A stretch of DNA of 60,000 nucleotides from Membranipora membranacea (lineage: Eukaryota; Bryozoa; Gymnolaemata; Cheilostomatida; Membraniporidae), in the NCBI GenBank assembly GCA_914767715.1, contig OU612068.1:27840001-27900000 (forward strand), in the 5' to 3' direction. The notes under the pieces were generated by a model. The model did no database searches, had not been told where the DNA came from, and saw only the letters and a list, made by a program, of their open reading frames with translations. Below, one piece after another: positions 12,308 through 25,309 of this stretch. Numbering within the stretch: position 1 is the first letter of the stretch; every line of letters starts with the position of its first letter. Made by a program: the position numbers and the translations under genes.

Positions 12308-12665
12308 AGAGCAACCAAGGTTTTGCGGCAAAGCATAAATGGGAATTGTAAAAGAATGTGCTAGGCAGCATTAGCTTTGTGCATGACACAGTGAAAGTTT
12401 AAGTAGTTGCTGACTCTAAAGCTGGGTAACACTTCAGTCTAGGGGGAGGTTTCAAGACATTGCTGTAATAATGATAGAGCACAGGCTAAAGATAACAGGG
12501 AACTGCTCTGTGAGGTTCTATTTTAGCTTAGTTCGAGGACCTAGCTGATGGATGAAATATTTCACAAAAATTCTTGCTGAATAATCATCCGAAATGGATT
12601 TTGCCTTATTCCCTATGCATCAGGCACAATCTGCTACCAATCAATGAGAAGTTGTTTGAAACCCT
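12308..12665. mobile_element. Copy of the TTAA-flanked MITE (ends eroded)
   Basis: Collinear over about 350 bp with 42686-43052: shares GCAACCAAGGTTT, ATGTGCTAGGCAGCAT, TTGCTGACTCTAA, TAATGATAGAGCACAGGCTA and GAATAATCATCxGAA. The right terminal inverted repeat is missing here. Confidence 0.75.
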
Positions 12666-13309
12666 GAAACAGTATGGCTATTTGCAGAGAGATTACATCA
12701 GTGTATAACTTCTGGATACTTTAACATTATGCATTGACTGATGTCCCTGTAACCTTTACAAACTCAGGTAAAAGTTCCTGTAAAAAACTTTAAGACTTAG
12801 GGAAAAAGTGACCAAGGGGTCAGTTGTAGCATTTCTAAATTTTTTTTTCAGGAGGTAGAATGATATCTATATCTCATAAAACCCACATTGCCCACAATAT
12901 CCTGTAAATCAGGCCCACAGTATCCTGTGTACCAGCACCACAATATCCTGTGTATCAAGTCAATAATATCCTGTGCATCAGGCCCACTCTATCCTATGTA
13001 TGAGGCCCGCACACTTCAGTAAAAAGTGATATAGAGTTGAATATTTGAACCCAGCGGGAATTGTAAGATTGATTGACGTGTGGATATGTCAGGATGACAA
13101 TTTTCCAGTTAACACCATTTCAATCAAAAATATGAATATCATCTCCCATGCACAATTTTCCTGAACGTTGCCCTTTTGGCCATTTTAGACATGTTGAATA
13201 TCGCAGCTCATGGGGGCAAAGACTGTTTTCTGAGGCAAATGTGCATCACACTTAATGAGCTCTCATTATGACAAAGTATATGCATCCTTTTTTGTTTGTG
13301 ATAGCTAAT

Positions 13310-13310
13310 A

Positions 13311-13403
<93 letters not shown>
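13310..13403. repeat. (AATC)n microsatellite
   Basis: About 23 uninterrupted AATC tetranucleotides. A continuous frame through it encodes repeated Ser-Ile-Asn-Gln and is not taken as a gene. Confidence 0.95.
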
Positions 13404-13404
<1 letters not shown>

Positions 13405-14582
13405 CCTATGCCAATATCATTGTCAGACCAATTGCAGTCACCAATTTAATTAACAACATAAATATCATCCCACGCCATCCCCGTTTTTGGTGTTTTTGCG
13501 TTTTGCAAATTGCTATTGCAGACACATCATTCTTATTATCATGACAAGTGACATCTTAAACCATTCTTCACTGCCCGAAATTCAAATTCGAATTTATTAA
13601 TCTTACCTTTTGTATTAAATTTCCATCAAAGTTGACAGTATATTGACAGCATCCTATACAAGAACTTTCACCTCATTTTGAACAACGAGGAGATGTAATA
13701 TTTTTATAGTCCATCAAGTGAATCTATATGTCACATGTGACCAACCATGAGTAGCCAAATTTTTTCCTGCCTGTATGTAGAATTATCTGTCATTCAGTTA
13801 AGAAGTATCTGCCATCCATTTTCACTACAAATAATAATGATTTTATATTATATAAAAAAAATTAAAGATGTGTCGAATTTATTATTAAAACTAACCTTGG
13901 TTTTTTTATGCGCAGCATGCCTAACGACCTATCATAGGATAGGATTTTTATATGAAGCAACACTTACTAGTGATTTATTCTATTTTATAAATTAGCCCTG
14001 GTTTACGGAATTTTCTATTCTGAGCATCAGCTTATTACTGCGTCCCCGCCTTCTTCAATATATAATGACCTGAACTCCAAAGCGATTGAAAATATGATAA
14101 TGGTGAGAAGATTGGAGTAGTGTCACACCACATACATCACAGGACTGCTGCCATTACTCCTGTAGTGGATTCTTATTTTAATGGTAATCGTGTTAAATGC
14201 CGACAAAAGTTGTCTCCTCAATTTTATCGATGGGACAACTTCAACAAGTGGAAAATTTTAGTGTAATGAGTCAATGTCCACTAATCGTACATATACCACT
14301 TGTCTTGACTTTGATATTGTTGTATCAATAATAACTGCTCAATTTCTTCTATTGATTGTCCGTATTCAACAAATCCAAAAATTGTCACTCTATTTATAAT
14401 TTTCCAGAGGTGACAGTAATGTGATCAACTTGATGCGATATCACACGAGACTTGCACAAGAGATGAGTACACAATCACTGACTAGACAGACCGAAGTGAT
14501 GATAAGAGCTCAGTAATCCAGATGAGAGTAGCAAATAATCCACAGGACACTATTTATCCGTGACAGCAAGAAGCCTTCAAAG
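13404..14582. other. Intergenic, no gene seen
   Basis: AT-rich spacer between the microsatellite and the inverted-repeat-bounded segment. No splice-bounded coding stretch or RNA gene recognised. Confidence 0.4.
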
Positions 14583-17500
14583 TAGTCAACGGACAGATCC
14601 CTAAAAAGTGGCTCCGTTAAGGCGTTTCGTGTTATCGGAAGGAAAAAAGCACCACTATATATCAAATTGACGCTTAGACTCTAGGGAATAAGAATATTTT
14701 GATAGTAAAAAATTTAAATTGGGGGGCACACCTGAATCGGAGGGTTAAAGAGAGGAAAACTTCAAATTTGTCAAAAATATACCTATTTGCATTACACATC
14801 ACAGAGAGTGTTCCTATCACAATAAATTTGGTTTACACAGTTATTTTAGATTAAAACATAGTGATTGACATAAAAATAGTTGAAAAAACTTTCTTCGATT
14901 TTTATGCTGTCGGATATTTCAAGGGCACCAAAAAATTAGTGTGATTTGGTTATACTGTAGACAAGGACTTTTTTTTTCGTTTTTCAGATTCACTCAAAAA
15001 ATGTACAGAGGCTAGATTCACATGCTTGCTTCATTTCCTGAAAGTCTCAAAACTAAAACTTAAATATTTTTTAAGCTATGGTCATTTCAAATATGAAGAA
15101 TTTATTCGGAGTTGTCCCGACAGCGAATTACAAATGCATTTTCACTTGCCGATGCTTGAATATAATTAATTTTCCAAATGTAGATTTAGAATAAATTACT
15201 CGCTGCCACCCTTCTTAACATGGTTGAGTATAATTTTGTCTCTGCTTAACTTTAAATATGTTATTATTGATTTCCTTCACTATTCAATGAATGAGGATTA
15301 TTGGAACGATTTTTTGAAGATTAAGATTATTGTCTGATGTCACCTTGTTTCTAATTTAAAGAAATTGTGTATAAGAAAGTATAGTAACCTACTGTCATTA
15401 TAAGAGCTTCAAAAGGTAAAACAACATTTGTGATCGAACAAGGCAGTCCTACATCAAAATTAAAAATCCCTCAAGAATAGTCTTTGGAGTAGCACCGCTG
15501 AGATATGACCAAATTATTCTTGTGTCAATGTTTATTGAATTGTCTTGAAAGTTAAAATGCATAAGGATCCCCCAGGCCAGCAGTTTAGTAACAACTTGAT
15601 AGAGCACTGTCCCAAAAGGCCACTGAGCTACATTAAGAAATGCTACAAATATTACACAAGCAAGCAAACCGTCTCCAGGTTTGCTGACACGGCAATCTCT
15701 TACATAGGGTATGAAACGAATGAACTGCAAGAGATGCGTCTTTGGTTGTCAGTCTTAACTTTTTGAGAGGCCAAGTGTATATTCTTCGTTGTCAACAAAA
15801 TGAAAGTGAGTCGACAAATTTTTCAAGCGTCTATTAGTATGACTGAGGTTCAACAGAGAAACCAGATAGACGTACGATCGTCATTTACAAGCGCAGTCTG
15901 CTATTGAGGCACAATACAACAACAGCTGCCAGTAATACATAATGAAAAGAGTCTCACACCAGACTGCCTAGATCAGATAGTATTTTATAAGTCAAGTAAC
16001 CTATTCCTAAACCAGTTTTTATATGGCAGTAAGATCTCACTAGAGCAGGCATTCAAAAAGCAAGCGCTTTATAATCAGGTTTCTCCAGCGAACCAACAAC
16101 ACCCCTATCCTGTAGGTGAACATGCCTCAAGGATTTGGTATGTTTGTTTTCAACTTCATCAACGAATTAAAAATTTTGAAATTAGAATGTATTTGGGTTC
16201 GGCAGAGAAAAGGCCAACATGCGCAATCAGCGTGTTAAGGTTTTTTGTTTTTTTGAGGTACCAGTCCATACACCATACGAAATGTGGCAAAAATATGTGA
16301 TGAAAAAAGTCAGTACCTCAAGACAGGAAGTAGCACCTGAGTGCCAAAGGTGGCCTGAGTCTTTTTGTATTCCAGGTTGTTGGACAGTTTGTTCCACAGA
16401 GCCGACATTTGATAGGAGGCACAGGGGTGTCGGTTTGCTAATGAAGTTAGATTAAATGAGTTAAAAGTGCTCTGTGAGCAGATTAAAGTTTCAATTTATA
16501 ATGTTTGATTTCTTAAAAGGGTTTGGGATGAAGTTAATCTTTCTGATTTTTAAATAGTTATAATAACTTGTGCTGGCTGTATCTGCGTTGCCTGACATCT
16601 CAATAAGTTCCATATAATCCAAAAACCATCACAGTTTTACACATTCCAAAGGCTGATAAAAATTTGGCAATTTTTGAAAACAGGATAATTATTATGTTTT
16701 TCCGATTTTATCCCATCATTCTGTTACAGATAAAAGGGGCAGTGTAAATTCGAATTTAAGATAAATGGAGATAAAGTCGGACCCAGAACTTTTAAATAAC
16801 TGAGGAACCCAATCGTTTATAGTACCTGCCTCAGAACATATTCTTATTGATCACCTAAATCTTTCTGTAATATGCAAGGCAGGGCCTGAAGTGCTCAATG
16901 AACATGGTTTAAACACATATGGGATAATTCTGAGAGCAGGACATGTCGGTGGAGGGTATCAAAACTCTGAGTTTCATTCACTCATGGCTGTCAAAACTTT
17001 GTGAGCTAGCAATGAAAGTGCCTTATTGGTTGATATATATTCCCTTAACTGCAGTGCGCCATCATTGAATTCAAAAGTTGAGTCACAAAGAGTGGGGACT
17101 TATCTGCTGATGCAGCTTTGAAATAGGTCCCGAACAAGTTAACCATATCATAGCTGATAGTGATAAGACATCGGATTTTAATCAACCTTTTTAATCAACC
17201 TAACAGCTGCACTCATTGGCGATACCAAAAAAGACGCTCTGCCCACGTGAAAAACTGCTCGATCTCCCAAGAACGGACGGTCTTGATGGAGCTCATGTAA
17301 ATTGCTGAAAAAGTATGGCAAGACAAGCTTTTCTGGCAGAAGCAGCGAACAATAGCAAAGCAAAGAAGTCTTCAATCATCTAATAACATGGCAGACGAGA
17401 TACTATGCAATGCTGTTGCTTCGGGGCTTGAGTTGCCCTTTATGTGAAATGCTTGGGTGGGGGAGGGATAGCAAGGAGGGATAAAACTTGTGCCAGGTGG

Positions 17501-18803
17501 TTTGTTACATTTCACACAAGTTTCTTCATCACACATCGGCTGAACAAATTGGCTAATCATGAGTTGTCGTTGAGACAAATACACAGGGGCAACTGCAAGT
17601 CAAAGTCAGGCTAAGAACTTCTCAATGCTGCCTTAGCATCATTGGAGACGGGCAATTAAACAACTCAGCAGCTACCCAGTTTGTGCTAAAGCTGAAGTGC
17701 TTCGAGAGTTAATTTAGCGTTCTGACCAATTATTGCTGAATTTTTAGGTCTAGATATAGGTGATAATCTATATAAAATTTCTTGATGTAAGCTTTCTTTG
17801 GCAACCTCACCGAAATCTTATAATAATCAAATTAATGTACCAGGTTTCTGTAAATGAAAAAAACCAAATTCAAGATCCAACGTAAATTTTCATCCTGTAG
17901 GGAGCTGCACTGCATGAAACGGTGGTGCAAGTCTCATGCACCTAAAAATTATAATACCCTGCCATATTGTCTGTCAGACACCAACTATTCTCAAGGAAGG
18001 ATGAACACAGAGGATACTTTCATCCTCTGTCTGTCTCTCTGACAATTAGGCAAGCGAAGGGGAAATTGCCCAGCCAGAATAAAAGAAATTGAACCATCTG
18101 TAATCAACGATCATCGGCGGGAGATTACCGGGGCTGCCTGCAAGATTGTATACACCGCACTACCCCCAGCTCTTAAAGATCTAGAGGAATTGACAGCGAC
18201 CAACTACCGGTCATCACAATGCAGATTGTGAGCTTGCAGCTGCCATATATGAGGGGACTTTTGCCGCAATCTTGTCGCTGTGGGTGCGACGTCTGCTTCG
18301 ACTTTCCAGCTTAAAACAAGGCTGTATATTCAGATTGGGGTGACTATGACTGCTGTACCTCTTCTGGGATATGGCAGATTGCTAATGACCCGTCTGTGTA
18401 ATATTTGGTTGAAATAAAACCTTGTTAAACTACAAAAAAGTGAAAAAACATCCGAAATGGGGGAGACAACTACCACTTGGCAAAAATTAAATTTGTTTTA
18501 GGGTTTTTTTGGTGATTTTTTTTAGAGATACAAAATTTAATTTTTAAACATGGATAAATATCATCTAAATGCATATTTTTGAGGCATTTGAAGTATATAT
18601 TTATTATCCCGGGGAGAATGAGGCCCAAAAAAGTCCGAAAAAAAATTTGTTTTGCTTAAAAAATGGCCGCCCCCCAAATTTTTTTCTTTACTACCTTGAT
18701 ATTCTTACTCAGGAGAAAATTCCCTTCGATTAGATGTATGGTGTCGCTTTGTTCCTTCCGACATCACGAACAGTCAAAAAAAAGATGATCTGTCCGTTGA
18801 CTA
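14583..18803. mobile_element. 4.2-kb segment with long terminal inverted repeats (decayed DNA transposon?)
   Basis: The left end TAGTCAACGGACAGATC is answered by GATCTGTCCGTTGACTA at the right. The match continues inward for about 150 bp with gaps (TCGGAAGGAA / TTCCTTCCGA, AGTAAGAATATCA-like blocks, AAATTTGGGGGGC on both sides). AAG abuts both ends, so a 2-3 bp target duplication (TA or AAG) is possible. The interior has no intact transposase. Short open pieces at 16219-16455 (+), 17178-17584 (-, with a C..C pattern in ETCVKCNKPPG) and 18060-18230 (+, KEIEPSVINDHRREITGAAC) could be relics. The superfamily cannot be assigned from what I see. Confidence 0.6.
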
Positions 18804-19271
18804 AAGGTGTAAAGTCTAACTGCTTGGTAGTGATTCTACACATAAGTACAGGCTAGATCAAGCGGAAGTTTATTAAATAGAAAATCTAATCAGGAACATG
18901 TGGTGCTTCATAACAGTTGTAAGACTGCCAAGTGGTGACAATTTATATGTGTTGGATCACAACTCATGGGATTTCTGAACATTTTATCATAATTATGTAC
19001 AAATTCGAATAAAAGTGCAGTATTGAGGCTTTGTTAAATTTAAATGACAATGGCGGAAGCTCAGATTTCACCATATGCAGATTTTGTGGAAGCTATTTAT
19101 TGTAAACGCAACAAATAGAAGTACTGATGACATAGTCAAATTGTAAATGCAAATACATCTTTTGTTAAAAGGTAATGTGCCTCATCTCCCAGCCCTGTTC
19201 TTCACAAAGTGTGAAAGCAAGCCATCTCGATACACCACTTTTCATGACTGAATCTGTGTGATACACTGAAA
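18804..19271. other. Spacer, no gene seen
   Basis: Between the inverted-repeat segment and the 3' end of the helicase pseudogene. No feature recognised. Confidence 0.4.
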
Positions 19272-22200
19272 CTAACAACTGAAGCTAACCTGGCAAGCTG
19301 TCGGAGCTCGGACTGTAACATCCTCACCACGGTACCAAGAGGAAATAATCTTTGGCACTGGCTTTACGTCATTTATTTCGAGGTCGGATAGAGTAATACT
19401 CTTAGCTGAACAAACTCGGCTGAGGGCTACAGGTAACATAGCAGGAAGGAATAATCCCTAGCAGTCTACATGGATACTGTCAACAGTTTGGCCCTGGGCC
19501 CTGTGGCTAGTCAGACTCCAAGCCAATTTTAGAGGGTACTGAAGCCTGGTGGCATAGAGAGTAGGTGTGGAACAGGAGAACAAAAAAGGTACAATGTTCA
19601 CAATGCAACCGTTGCTCAGCTTGACTGAGACTGTCCCGGTGTCAAGTGAGACGACATCACCCCTGGTGCCATTAGGAGAGTCAGGGATGTTTGATGTTAC
19701 TATCACGGGTGCACCAGTTTTTAGAACCAGCTCCTTCTCAGCGGATCTGAGATTGGCCAATAATCTTGCGCTGCCAGTGTCGGTAGAGTTAAATGTCTTA
19801 CAACGTTTGCTTAGTCTTACAGAGTTGTAAAGTGTGACATTCCTGTTTAAAGAGCATAGAATCACTGAGTCCTGTCGCGGCTCTCCCCTCATGGAGTTCA
19901 GTAACTCCTCCGTCTCATGTGATAGTTTTTCACTAAATATGTGCATTCATCTATACACTTACATGTATATAGTAAACAATTATTAGTACTGCAAATGAAG
20001 TAAGTGTATGCCAATGAATTGCACCTAGAAGTCATTTTTACAGTCATGTGAAACTTGGGAATTGAAAAGAGGGAGGTGCTATATGGCTACTGTGATTTGA
20101 ATGCACATGAGACATCAATCGATTGACAGTTGCAGATCTAGAAATAGTAAATGTATAGTAGTTAGTGCGCCAAATACGCTGGCAAAATAAAGCTAAAGTC
20201 TATTACAGTGAATGACAAGACTATTTCATTGAAGAAAATGTTTCATTACGGCCTACGGGTTAAAATGACCAATACTCAGCCTAGGTTAGTAAATTATTAG
20301 ATAAGCAAAATCTTATGGAAATCACCAAGGACCTAGCTGGATTAGGGTTAGCGACATATGCATGCCTACACTGATATGCCTTTGGTTTCACTACATATCA
20401 TGACTAGCCATCTGACCTCACAAAAAGCATTCATGGCACTTACCCATATTGTCACAACATAATTGATCTAAATAAATAGAGAGAAGGATAAATTAAAGCT
20501 CGTTTTGAAAAATGATAAGAGGGTTGCAATAACAATCCAATACCTGATCAGAGTTTCATCACCGTCTTGCCACTGTGGCTGAACTAGTTTGTGTATGGCA
20601 GGGGCGTATATTCTAAAAAAATTCACTCACTGACTTTTTAGAGATGAGCATATTGATCGGGCGCAGCTCGATCCATACACCTTAGGCGTGGCGGGGAGGG
20701 TGTGGGAGGGGCGCTTAAGCGCCCTCCCACCACGGAAATTTTTGCATATCGGTAGCAAAATAGTGCAAGCAGAGAGGTATTTCAATAGCTCACTGAGCTG
20801 TTGGGTACTTTCAGAAAACAACTCAATAGCAGTAGAAGATTACGGTAAAAATGCTCCAGTTATAAAGCACCCATTTGAAAAAAAACTGACCTTGATGGGA
20901 TTCGAACCCACAACAATCTGATTACCAGTGATTATAAGGCAAACGCCCACACACTGAGCTATTCAGCCATTCACAGAAATCCGTGGACCGAATATACGCC
21001 ACTGGTGTCTGGTAAAATATTCAACAAGAGGGCTTGTAAAACAAAACTCGCCAGTGTTGTAGCTGTTGGGAACAGGACGTAGCTGTCCAAAGTCGCCAAC
21101 AAAAATCATCCTTAGGCCTCCAAAAGGGAGATGTGAGGACTGTAAAACAATGAACATTATTCACATCTTGGACAGTTTTTTATTATAATTTTATGTGTTT
21201 CGTAACCAAACTGTTTGGCCTAAGAGGTTTTCAGATTTTATTTATAAATTGGTCAAACAGATTGGTATAAGATGGACAGTATAAACCAACTACTGACCAT
21301 GTCATATATTGAATGTATGCATATCAAGTGTGAAACTAATTGCAATTTTAAAGCCGATGGTTGATAGCAGCCAATTATACAGAGTTGAATTTTATCTAAC
21401 AAGGAAGCTGTTACCGGTAGATTTGGGATAGAACGTGGTCTATGTGGTGACGATTTTGCTTGTTCAAGTTACAATAATATATGCTTAATCTCACTCTTGC
21501 TGTGCAAAAGACCATCTCAATCTTTTCCGTGATCAATCGTGATAACATGCTGACCTCATCTATGATTACTACATCGGTCTCTCTGTAAAAAATAAAGATA
21601 ATTGTTTGTTCAAAACAGCAATAGATGTGTTAATTTTCTCTCACCTGAATTATAATGCTTGGATCAACTAGTTGTAACAAAATCCTCATTGCTTTCTATC
21701 ATGATTTGATTTTGTCCAGTTCTTGTCTCTGTTAGTCTGTTGTGAGTTGGTACCACGATCAGTATATTACCTTGCCTGTCGGGCCAGACGGGAAAGTGTC
21801 GGACTGCATAGAGATATGTTGTCACTGGACATACTTGCTTTGTATAGGCATTCTCACTCAGAAGTGCATATTTTTGAGTTCCTGATTGCAAACAGAAGTC
21901 CGAGTATGCACCACTAGGAGGGAAACCATTTAACATTAACATTTCCTATCATGTAGTAAGTGATTTTAGGCGCAGCTGGTGATCTAAAATGTTGTGGCAA
22001 GCCCATCAAAAAACTACATCCACTTAATGGTGATTGGTAACTTGAAAGTCACTTAACATTGACCTACCTGATGATCTTTAGTTGATGGGTATTCTTGAGG
22101 ACCCTTTCCCCATACTGGGCACCGTCAAGGGTACCAGCTCCGACAGTTGAAAACTTATGGATGGTTTGGCCATCTAGAGAAGCTGCTGCCAGCCCAGTAG

Positions 22201-22682
22201 TTGCTGTTATAGCAACCGTTTAAGAGTGATGATAATTTTCTTTGATGAACTTTATGAGCCTCGTTTTTCCAGTTCCTAATAAAAAGCACAAGACCATTGT
22301 ATGCCACAATATAATTTCCTCCCTCTATGCTTAGACTCCAGCTTACAAGCGCTGTTGAATATCCTATAGCCTATTCTGACTGATTGCGTCAACTATAGCT
22401 AGCAAGTGATATGTGGCTGGAGTGTTCTCAAATTACTGGAAGATACTGGTGAATACAAGTTACTACAGTATCTTCAGAGGTGTTGTCAGGACAGGCCAGA
22501 GGTGATAACGTGATATGTTTTCTCCCATCTTTTCATTGCATGTATTTGGTTATTTACAGCAACATGTGTACAGTGAACATACCTGGTTTGCCTGTAATGA
22601 AGCAGTTACATTCTGTGGCTAGTATGGATTCAAGGATTTTCTGTTGTTCCTTGGACAAATCCATCATTATTACCAGAGAATA
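19272..22682 (-). pseudogene. PIF1-type DNA helicase, broken
   Basis: Exons on the minus strand: 22583-22682, 22068-22275, 21495-21582, 20544-21139 and about 19290-19932 (or to a stop at 19272). Phases agree at each junction. Helicase motifs come in order: a P-loop split by an intron (ITGKPG then GTGKTRL), Ia (TATTGLAA ... TIHKFSTVGAG), Walker B (VVIIDEVSML), motif III (GGLRMIFVGDFGQLRPV), then APVIVTSN, LAWSLTSHRAQGQTVDSIHV and LPVALSRV of motif VI. Damage: a TAA in frame in the second exon just before TVAITATTG, a TAG in frame after SIHVDC in the last exon, and a 406-bp MITE in the fourth exon (20599-21004). Without the MITE and one target-duplication copy that exon is 182 nt and in phase. 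PIF1 helicases unwind DNA 5' to 3'; many invertebrate copies come from mobile elements such as Helitrons, but this copy has introns. Not a working gene as read. Confidence 0.85.
20599..21004 (-). mobile_element. hAT-type MITE with tRNA-like segment, copy A (in helicase exon)
   Basis: Ends CAGGGGCGTATATT and AATATACGCCACTG are inverted repeats. The 8-bp flanks GTGTATGG (20591-20598) and GTGTCTGG (21005-21012) match at 7 of 8 positions. CAG(G/T)GGCG termini with 8-bp duplications are characteristic of hAT elements. Near the right end, on the minus strand, is a tRNA-like stretch: CTGAATAGCTCAGTGTGTGG (A box) and GGGTTCGAATCCCATC (B box). Confidence 0.85.
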
Positions 22683-24540
22683 CTGATAAGATGAGAAAGA
22701 GAGAGTGAATATCACAACATTCTAGTTCGTGAGCAAAGCCTAAAATGAAACAGAGACAGAAACATGTGTCATTTTAAGAAGCCCACCCATCCTGCTGTCA
22801 CCTGTCAAGAGAAACAAGGCATGATAATGAACATGACACAGAACAACTAACATTTGTGTCATTCCAAGGAGGCCACCCATCCTGCTGTCCACCTGCCAAG
22901 AAGAACATTTGACAGTTTGTTTACATTTTGAATCTGGGTCAATTCATCTGTAGATGATTGGGCAGAAGAATTGAACTGGTGGTCGTTTTTCTACATCAAG
23001 GTCATTTGATGATACCGGATATGAACATAAGCCCACAATATAATTTAACAAAAATTGGGCTAAATTCTAGCGAACCTTAAAAAATCATTTCTGGGCAGTC
23101 ATTCTGAAAGGTTTGCCTCTCCGAGGTGACACTGGTGCTGCAGAAAAGTATAGTCAAATAAATCATACATACAGGGTGAGTTGAATCATTTCAACCACAT
23201 AAACTTGATGATTAGGTGTCATTCTATCATAATCCATCAATATAAAGTAAAAACCTTGTAGTTGTATCTTGTACTGTACAGCCAAATATCTCATTACCTT
23301 GGAGAGAGAAAAGGCTTCGACCACAGGGCACTCGACCATCGGACTTGCACCAACTACAGAAGGCCTGTGTCGCAGAGCCAAACGGATCTCAGATCTGAGA
23401 TGAGCAGGAGTTGCTCCTTCTTATCAGGTAGGTTTAAAGCAAATCTTTTTTTTTGGTTGAATCATCAAACTCTGAAAACTGAAAACACACAGAAATACAA
23501 TAAACATCACATAATAAATTTGCAGATAAAGCCGGAAGTTACATCCAAATTGATAAAATATACACACACCTGTGCCTCAATAATCCCATTTTGCTAAATT
23601 TTAGGTTGCATAAAGCTGGGTGTTTACCCAGACTCATCTCATGTGCCACTGGCATCATGTTATATGTTTCCCGACCAGCTGGACTGATCTTGGTGCAATT
23701 GGTCAGACTAAAAACCAGGCATGCATGATGACATGGACTGAGGGCAGACACCCAACCATCATACAATGGGCCCCACCACCAGATAAATAATTGAGATTAA
23801 TATAAAACAAATTGACTTCGCACCTACAAGATGATGAACGACAGACACAAGAAGGACCATGGGAATAAATTTCGATTGCTAAGCAAGCTTTACCTATAAT
23901 AAGGAATTTCAATACCTTGTGTGTGATCTTGAAGTTACCATCACATTAACTGTACATACACAAATGAACAACCATCATGATAATGCTCATAATCACTGTC
24001 TCAATAAAAATTGCATCTCATGCCCTTCCCCTGAATCAGCTAGCCTCTTGGTGAGAAATCAGAAATATCCAAAAATTTTAATGTCAAATTGGTGTGCAAG
24101 TGCAGTTTTATCATTTTTTGAGCATTATTCTATTAGGTTCATGTGTTTGCTCCAACACTTAAACTGAATGTTGGTCTTGTTTAGGAGGAATGTTCTAGTT
24201 CATAAAAGGCAGAGGGCGGTGCAAAGAAAAAGATTTTGACCAACGTCATATATTCTAATCTATCCATTGTTTACTATCATATTTACCTGAAGACAAACAT
24301 AGTTACAGTCTCTGTTCTTCTCTCAATTGAAGGTTGAAGTTGGAAAGACTTAAATTACAATAATGCTGTTTTCTATCATTTCCGGCAATTTAGATATGTC
24401 TCGCACTTTATCTACAGACCGATTGCTAGCTGCTAGAAAAAGAATTTCTTACTACAAATCATGTATTCTGACAATGTATTCAAACGACAAAGGACAAAAC
24501 TGGCATGAAGCTGCCCTGAAACATGTTTTCCTCTTTAGGT
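22683..24540. other. Mostly non-coding; possible upstream helicase exon and a local duplication
   Basis: On the minus strand 23298-23419 is open (EGATPAHLRSEIRLALRHRP ...), ends at an AAG/GTAATG donor in phase 0 and would join the 22583-22682 exon in phase, so it may be an upstream exon of the helicase. A weaker candidate lies at about 23585-23680. At 22765-22905 a segment of about 75 bp is duplicated (CATGTGTCATTTTAAGAAGC / CATTTGTGTCATTCCAAGGA, both followed by CCACCCATCCTGCTGTC). Confidence 0.4.
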
Positions 24541-24955
24541 CAGGGGCGTATATTCTAAAAAATTTCACTCACTGACTTTTCAGAGATGAGCATAATAATC
24601 GGGCGCAGCCCGATCCACATGCCGTAGGCGTGGCGGGGAGGGTGTGGGAGGGGCGCTTAAGCGCCCTCCCACCACGGAAATTTTTGCATATCGGTAGCAA
24701 AATAGTGCAAGCAGAGAGGTATTTCAATGGCTCACTGAGCTGTTGGGTACTTTCAGAAAACAACTCAATAGCAGTAGAAGATTATGGTAAAAATGCTCCA
24801 GTTATAAAGCAACCATTTGAAAAAAAACTGACCTGGATGGGATTCGAACCCACGACAATCTTATTAACAGTGATTATAAGGCGGACGCTCTACACACTGA
24901 GCTATTCAGCCACTCACGGAAATCCGTGGGCCGTGAGTGCTAATATACGCCACTG
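24541..24955 (-). mobile_element. hAT-type MITE with tRNA-like segment, copy B
   Basis: 415 bp, CAGGGGCGTATATT ... AATATACGCCACTG, with an exact 8-bp target duplication CTTTAGGT at 24533-24540 and 24956-24963. Nearly collinear with copy A. It has the clearest tRNA-like part of the three: GGCTGAATAGCTCAGTGTGT then GTCGTGGGTTCGAATCCCAT on the minus strand. Outside that it carries a GC-rich dyad around 24600-24670 (GGGAGGGGCGCTTAAGCGCC). Confidence 0.92.
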
Positions 24956-25190
24956 CTTTAGGTATTGACCATTATTGGTCAAGTGGGACACTCTGTAGTG
25001 CTGTTTCATAGCTCATGAATTAGGGTAGGGTATAAATAACTTGAAAATTATATTTGATTGTTTCATCCTACTTGGTTATATAACTTAAAAACTAGTGTTT
25101 TACCTGAAATCTATCTGTCTCCAAGCACAGTCCTGAAACCATGATTTCCACTTAGATCCCCCAGCAGGTGGCATGAGGATGGGATGAGAA

Positions 25191-25278
25191 CACCACCACC
25201 ACCAGCACTAGCACCAGCACCACCAGCACCACCAACACCAGCACCACCAGCACCACCAGCACCACCACCACCAGCACC

Positions 25279-25309
<31 letters not shown>

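Larger units (their letters stand above)
10789..13135. repeat. Cluster of diverged copies of a dispersed repeat family
   Basis: Two long paralogous segments, about 10870-11500 and 12060-13130, share ordered blocks: GCCACTCTCATTxTCAGGCC, CCATTGATATGAATTxATGG, TAACATTATGCATTGACTGA, a run of tandem CACAATATCCTGTGTATCAG units, and CAGTAAACACCATTTxTATC. Further pieces lie at 35835-35960 and 42686-43052. This is therefore a mobile or segmentally duplicated family and not a single gene. Confidence 0.75.

Noticed and set aside
13268-13453. Open frame with repeated Ser-Ile-Asn-Gln
   Set aside because: It is the translation of an (AATC)n microsatellite; any pure tetranucleotide without a stop gives such a frame.
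19456-19460. In-frame TAG and TAA in the helicase read as sense codons (altered genetic code)
   Set aside because: The other genes in the window (symporter, VMO-I, DUF6589, GTPase) have no in-frame stops over about 1,700 codons, and the helicase also carries a MITE in an exon; nonsense mutation is simpler.
20688-20921. Open frame starting MAGRVWEGRLSALPPRK
   Set aside because: Repeated in all three hAT-type MITE copies, overlapping the tRNA-like part; explained by the mobile element.
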